From: CAVXWV01 sp963695415
Lineage (GTDB): Bacteria > Chloroflexota > Anaerolineae > Anaerolineales > UBA4823
Reading direction: 5' to 3'
DNA: 64,000 bases
NCBI GenBank assembly: GCA_963695415.1
Contig: CAVOGL010000008.1
Span: forward strand, 558,001-622,000
The translations under genes were made by a program, and so were the position numbers. Position 1 is the stretch's first letter; each line of letters opens with the position of its first letter. Of this stretch, positions 60,492 to 64,000 are shown piece by piece. The notes under the pieces are model-generated. The model had not been told where the DNA came from. It made no database searches and saw only the letters and a list, made by a program, of their open reading frames with translations.

Positions 60492-62696
60492 TCACTGTTC
60501 AGGAGGGAACCAGCGCAGGAGGACGTGGCAGGCGGCGGTTTCGGGAGAAGGATCAAGCCTGTCCAGGAAGAAGAGCAGGTTCTCGACTCCATCGGCGGTG
60601 TAAGGTAACGAAAAGCGGTCGTCTTCGGGGGTGAGGGTCTGGGAGAATGTTTCGATGACTTTCCCCGATGAATCGCTGGTGATGATGGAGGCAGACAGAT
60701 CCCCACAGGGCATATCGCCAAAAACAACCCTTCCGGTGATGGCGCCGCCGGCTGAGAGCGGTTGGGCCTCTGCAAGCAGCGGTTGTGCCTCTGCAAGCAG
60801 CGGTTGGGCCTCTGCGTGTAGAGGTTGCACCTCTACACGTAATGGTTGAGCCCATAAGAAGGCGCCCTCCATGGGTTCTTTGCTGCTGCCTGGTCTCAGG
60901 GCGACAACGTTTTTGTCACCTGGCGCTTTGGTCACACCGGTATATTGTGTGCCGAGGTAGATCCAATCCGGCTGGCTGCCCGGGCGTATGCCGATGTACT
61001 GACGGAAGGCATGAAAAGCACGCACGGCAGCCTGCCAGCTGGTTGGGTGGATGCGCTGGTAAACGCTCAACTCGCTCCCATCCTTGAAAACGGGCTGGAA
61101 ATCCAACTTACGGAAATCCTGGGCGATCTCCCAGCCATCGAAGAAGGCATCGTGCATCGATAAGACGATCTTCTGGTTTTCAGGCAGCATGTGTACCTGG
61201 GGAGGTGTCGAGACAACGACGAAATCGGCGCGCATCAGCTCTTCCAGGGGATAGGCGTCGCGTGAGTCAACGATGGGGACATTGAGCATTTCCAGGTAAA
61301 TGTCCTCACGACCATACAACTTTTGCTCTGCCAGCCTGAGCATGTCGGAGTTCATGTTTCGGGATGAATCGACAACGTAGACTTGAGTGTCGGGTCCACC
61401 GGCGGTGCGCAGAAAGACCAGTAACTCTTTTACGGTTTTATAATCAGGATTAAAAAGGGGCGGGAAGCTAAATGAACGCGCCTTCTGCAAGCCCTGCGCC
61501 CATGCTGCGGTGATGTTTGGCGGCACGAAAAGGCTGGATACAAAATTAGCGCCCAGGATCAGGAGGAAGGAAACCAGAACAACCAAACGCAAGGCAGGCG
61601 TGTTTATGCGCTGAATGCCCAGCACAAGCGCCGCCAACCCCAGGACGACCAGGATGGACAGGTGCAGGGAATAATGGAAGCCTACCTGCCGGGAAACCAT
61701 AATCCAGGCAATGAATGAAATGGCGGTGAAGATGCTGATGAACAGCAGGGCGGGAACCTTCACCAGTCTTTTATTCAACGCGATGATAAACCCAAGAACT
61801 GCCATCGCTATCAGAAACCAGCCGTACAAACCAGAGTAGTATCCGAGGAGAAGGCTGAGGGTAGCCTGGTAGGAGGCGTACAAGGCGTTGAAATCCACTG
61901 TCAACATGCGCACCAGGAGGGTGCGCGCCAGCAAAGCCATCACCACCAGGCTGATCAATGCAGCAGTGAGGAGACGCAGGCAGCGGAACAGGAAGATGCC
62001 CCACCTGCTGCGGAAGCAGGAGTCGACTGCAGCTCTCTCCTGAGAGGGAGTTGGAGGCGAGATTGCGCGGATGATAAAAAAGGTGAGGGCAGCGGCGTAG
62101 AAGGCTATTACGGGGTAGGCAAAATGACGGCGGAAGATAACTGCCAGGGCTGCAAGCAACCCAATGGCAAGCACCTGCCAGTCAGAACGGAGTGTGTCAT
62201 CGAGGATAAAGATGAAGATCATGAGGGCGACGAGGAAAGCGCCACCCACGTCCGGGTAGCCGCGCAGCACAGGAGCCCAGACTACCGGGACCAGCATAGC
62301 GATGAAAACCGTGATCCAGAAGCCCTGGCGTGACCGTTCAGGGAATAAGCGTGAGGCGATTAGACCCAGGGAAAGAAAATAGGGGAACTGGTAGAGGAGG
62401 GCGATGCCGAGTTCATAAACAAGGCGCTGCTCACCCAGGTACTGAATGAGGGGTATAACCGGGAGGGCGAAGAGGTAGTTATAGTCCAGGTCGATGGAAC
62501 CTTTTACCAGTTTCCAGGCACTCTGCGAGTCCTTTAAGAAGGTGTGGGCGAGGTCGGCGGTGACGGCTTCGAAGCCGGCGTAGTCGTAGTAATAGAAGAA
62601 ATGCTCACGGTTGACGTAGAGGATGACCAATCCGGCAGTGAGGAGGACGGTGAGGAGGGCGAGGATGATGTCCCAAGGTTGGGGGCGATTGCGCAT
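60492..62696 (-). CDS. Large polytopic membrane protein with C-terminal extracytoplasmic domain
   Basis: This is a protein of about 734 residues (ATG 62696; a start at 62798 is less likely). About twelve membrane helices occupy residues 1-410. An early loop FYYYDYAGFEAVTADLAHTF resembles GT-C proteins. A soluble domain follows (AGGPDTQVYVVDSSRNMNSDML, DAYPLEELMRADFVVVSTPPQ). The tail contains four copies of a seven-residue repeat (AQPLLAE-like, encoded at 60760-60843), then a beta-rich end with ITGRVVFGDMPCGDLSASI. It resembles GT-C-type transferases that work on lipid-linked sugars. It is paired with the neighbouring GT-C-like gene. Function inferred only from topology. Confidence 0.75.
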   Translation of the reverse strand: MRNRPQPWDIILALLTVLLTAGLVILYVNREHFFYYYDYAGFEAVTADLAHTFLKDSQSAWKLVKGSIDLDYNYLFALPVIPLIQYLGEQRLVYELGIALLYQFPYFLSLGLIASRLFPERSRQGFWITVFIAMLVPVVWAPVLRGYPDVGGAFLVALMIFIFILDDTLRSDWQVLAIGLLAALAVIFRRHFAYPVIAFYAAALTFFIIRAISPPTPSQERAAVDSCFRSRWGIFLFRCLRLLTAALISLVVMALLARTLLVRMLTVDFNALYASYQATLSLLLGYYSGLYGWFLIAMAVLGFIIALNKRLVKVPALLFISIFTAISFIAWIMVSRQVGFHYSLHLSILVVLGLAALVLGIQRINTPALRLVVLVSFLLILGANFVSSLFVPPNITAAWAQGLQKARSFSFPPLFNPDYKTVKELLVFLRTAGGPDTQVYVVDSSRNMNSDMLRLAEQKLYGREDIYLEMLNVPIVDSRDAYPLEELMRADFVVVSTPPQVHMLPENQKIVLSMHDAFFDGWEIAQDFRKLDFQPVFKDGSELSVYQRIHPTSWQAAVRAFHAFRQYIGIRPGSQPDWIYLGTQYTGVTKAPGDKNVVALRPGSSKEPMEGAFLWAQPLRVEVQPLHAEAQPLLAEAQPLLAEAQPLSAGGAITGRVVFGDMPCGDLSASIITSDSSGKVIETFSQTLTPEDDRFSLPYTADGVENLLFFLDRLDPSPETAACHVLLRWFPPEQ
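60760..60843 (-). repeat. Four 21-bp tandem units inside the membrane protein gene
   Basis: Units of 21 bases start at 60760, 60781, 60802 and 60823 (GGTTGnGCCTCTGCAAGCAGC on the plus strand, the last ones diverged). They encode AQPLLAE-type heptapeptides, possibly a flexible spacer or stalk. Confidence 0.85.
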
Positions 62697-62710
62697 GTGT
62701 GCGGATTGTA

Positions 62711-62752
62711 ACATGGGGGAGGGACGGAGGACGGAAGACGGAGGACCGGGTT
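62711..62752 (+). repeat. GGACGG-type purine-rich simple repeat
   Basis: The stretch reads as alternating GGACGGAGG/GACGGAAGAC words ending in GGACCGGGTTGG. Similar words occur near 48838-48860 and 56069-56167. Confidence 0.6.
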
Positions 62753-62822
62753 GGCAACTCACTGAAACTGAATTTGATTTAGAATTGGGGTATCTCAATT
62801 TAACGCAAAAGGAGTATGCGAT

Positions 62823-63011
62823 ATGTCCCTGATTGAAGTTCCCCCAGGTATGAAGATTGCGGCGCAGGTTTCGCCGGAGGCGTCACAGGCTGATCTGCAG
62901 CTGGTGCGCCAGATGGGCGTGGATTATGCGGTGGTGTGGACGAACGGCGAGAAGGCAAGCTACGAGTATTACGCCAGCCGCAAGAAGATCTTCGCTGAAG
63001 CGGGATTGAAA
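62823..63011 (+). CDS. Mannonate dehydratase-like (UxuA family) N-terminal fragment
   Basis: The ATG at 62823 follows AAAAGGAG at proper distance. The 63 residues (AAQVSPEASQADLQLVRQMG, VDYAVVWTNGEKASYEYYAS, RKKIFAEAGLK) match the first part of UxuA-like mannonate dehydratases, TIM-barrel enzymes of glucuronate breakdown. Homology ends at about 63011, where family members continue with a phrase like VWGFGN but this frame gives EGRRSLHSSRN. The rest of the gene is missing and replaced by an inverted hemE. This is either a chimeric assembly join or a rearrangement. The product, if made, would be inactive. Confidence 0.75.
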
Positions 63012-63025
63012 GAGGGCCGGCGCTC
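63012..63025. other. Junction between uxuA-like and inverted hemE sequence
   Basis: These 14 bases match neither gene clearly. To the left, mannonate dehydratase-like sequence is in frame on the plus strand. To the right, HemE sequence is in frame on the minus strand, ending at SFLELCK. Confidence 0.7.
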
Positions 63026-63184
63026 CTTGCACAGCTCGAGAAATGAAATCTTTTCGCGGACAGCTCGGTACTCAGCCATGTACCGCCCCGCCTGTCGCAT
63101 CAACCAGACTGGAGTGACATCAGTCGGTTTGCGCCGACAGGTCTTCATAAATGGGCTGTCGTACCAGGGAGCATGTGGATCCAA
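63026..63184 (-). CDS. hemE: Uroporphyrinogen decarboxylase, N-terminal fragment
   Basis: The sequence PFMKTCRRKPTDVTPVWLMRQ and AGRYMAEYRAVREKISFLEL matches the HemE N-terminus; the motif PVWxMRQAGRY holds substrate-binding Arg residues. The gene is cut at 63026 by the junction, about 45 residues in. The start is taken as TTG at 63184; ATG 63148 is the alternative. There is no stop codon between the HemD C-terminus and this gene in the frame, so either they are fused or another indel hides a stop. HemE decarboxylates uroporphyrinogen III to coproporphyrinogen III in haem synthesis. Confidence 0.78.
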
Positions 63185-63220
63185 AGTCGAGCTGGTCGGT
63201 CCGGACAAGACGGAATGGAT

Positions 63221-64000
63221 CTGACGCTTGCGTTGGAGCAATTCGGAGCTCTGTTCAGCTGCCTGCTGCACCAGTTGGCCCATTTTACTGTGACTCGGTT
63301 CCAGGTCGACCGGTAGATTTCAGACCGCGCAACATCTCGCTCGTCGTTGGTCCAATCGATGCCACGACGGTCGTGTCCAGTGCTTTACGGAGCGGTTCGA
63401 CCAAATGCAACTGCTCGGCAACGGCCAAGACATTGGTCAACTGGTGAGCCGACGTGAACAGCACGATGTCCAGTTCTCCCGCGGCTAGTCTGCGAACGTT
63501 GTCTTCGAGCGGGCCAGTATCCTCAGGCAACTGCCACTGGTAAACGGGCACCGTCATCACTCGTGCACCGCGGGCCTCGAGCCCCGCAATCAGACTCGGA
63601 TTGGTCTTCCCATATTCTTGAATCGCGACAGTCTGGTTATCCACGACCAGATGTTCGTCGATCGTCATCAGCACCTCGCGCCACGTATGAGGCTCGGCAA
63701 CGCGATGGGTGGGCGTAACGCCCATTGCCTGCATGGCCGCGGCGGGTTTCGGGCCGCGTGCGATCGTCACCGTATCAGCCAAGGCATCCAGGAACCTCTG
63801 CCGTGCGACGCTTCGCTGAACGAGCTCCACCAACAAGCGGAATCCGACGCCGGTCAGAAAAACCGCCACCGGGATTTCGCCCGTCAACAGCCGATGCGCG
63901 AAGTCGATCGCCAGCGGGTTTTCGTCCAGTGGCACCTCGCGCATGGAAGGACTCACATGGGCGACGCCTCCAGAGCGGGTGATCAAGCGAGCCAGTTCGT
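63221..64000 (-). CDS. hemD: Uroporphyrinogen-III synthase, partial at window edge, frameshifted near C-terminus
   Basis: The frame is open to the window end (ELARLITRSGGVAHVSPSMREVPL is the HemD N-terminal pattern), so the true start is beyond 64000. VFLTGVGFRLLVE and DIVLFTSAHQLTNVLAVAEQL fit HemD's two domains, and VVASIGPTTSEMLRGLK matches the conserved C-terminal SIGxxTxxxL region. The frame stops at 63285, but the typical end EPSHSKMGQLVQQAAEQSSE lies in another frame directly following. One base missing near 63310 explains this. HemD makes the macrocycle uroporphyrinogen III, the precursor for haem. It may belong to another genome than the rest (see junction). Confidence 0.82.

Noticed and set aside
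63012..63025. Insertion-sequence end or attachment site at the junction
   Set aside because: No inverted repeat, target duplication or transposase sequence is visible around it.

Overview
The window looks like a fragment of an uncultured member of the Chloroflexota (Anaerolineae-like). The basis is indirect: moderate GC, lipoproteins with a standard lipobox, a RIO-type kinase, AddAB, NfeD/slipin, GT-C-like membrane proteins, a glycyl radical enzyme with a sulfatase, and multihaem cytochromes. Taxonomy is inferred from gene content only. More than ten genes carry single-base frameshifts between halves that are otherwise intact, so some of the assembly probably contains indel errors.

Layout. 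0-4.1 kb: the 3' part of a glycyl radical enzyme (+), then a sulfatase and an unknown gene (-). 4.2-9 kb (+): a membrane-anchored HExxH protein; a lipoprotein joining a DsbA-like domain to a cyclophilin, in which an in-frame TGA replaces the first Cys of the CxxC motif and is followed by a SECIS-like hairpin (a candidate selenoprotein); and a PrsW-like plus DedA-like membrane protein. 9-12 kb (-): an M16 peptidase pair and acpS. 12-15.1 kb (+): a triple-fasciclin lipoprotein behind a promoter overlapped by two palindromic operators, then a ferredoxin-NADP reductase-like flavoprotein. 15.1-21.6 kb (-): one operon with an ArsR regulator, an octahaem cytochrome of the tetrathionate reductase family, a haptahaem-cytochrome b fusion and two YeeE/YedE proteins. 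21.8-28.2 kb: a RIO kinase with an unusual upstream leader, an aldo/keto reductase, a Gmad2/META/YbaY-type surface protein, a YejK-like protein and a small membrane protein. 28.3-28.5 kb: tRNA-Met and tRNA-Gly.

28.7-44.9 kb (-): about nineteen tightly packed co-directional genes: DinB/ClbS-type proteins, two Fpg/Nei glycosylases, a YcaQ-type glycosylase, GyrI-like binding proteins, a VOC protein, helix-hairpin-helix proteins, alpha/alpha-barrel proteins, an LLM oxidoreductase and three C39/BtrH-like paralogues. Together they resemble a chemical-stress or genotoxin-response island. 45.2-62.7 kb: a GH4 glycosidase, NfeD with slipin, a GNAT enzyme, addB-addA flanked by a dispersed repeat, RNase D, a beta-CASP nuclease, and two GT-C-like membrane proteins.

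At about 63.01-63.03 kb a mannonate dehydratase-like gene stops abruptly and is joined to a truncated, oppositely oriented hemE preceded by hemD. Both genes break within 15 bases of each other. This is most simply a chimeric join or a rearrangement, and the last kilobase may not belong to the same genome.
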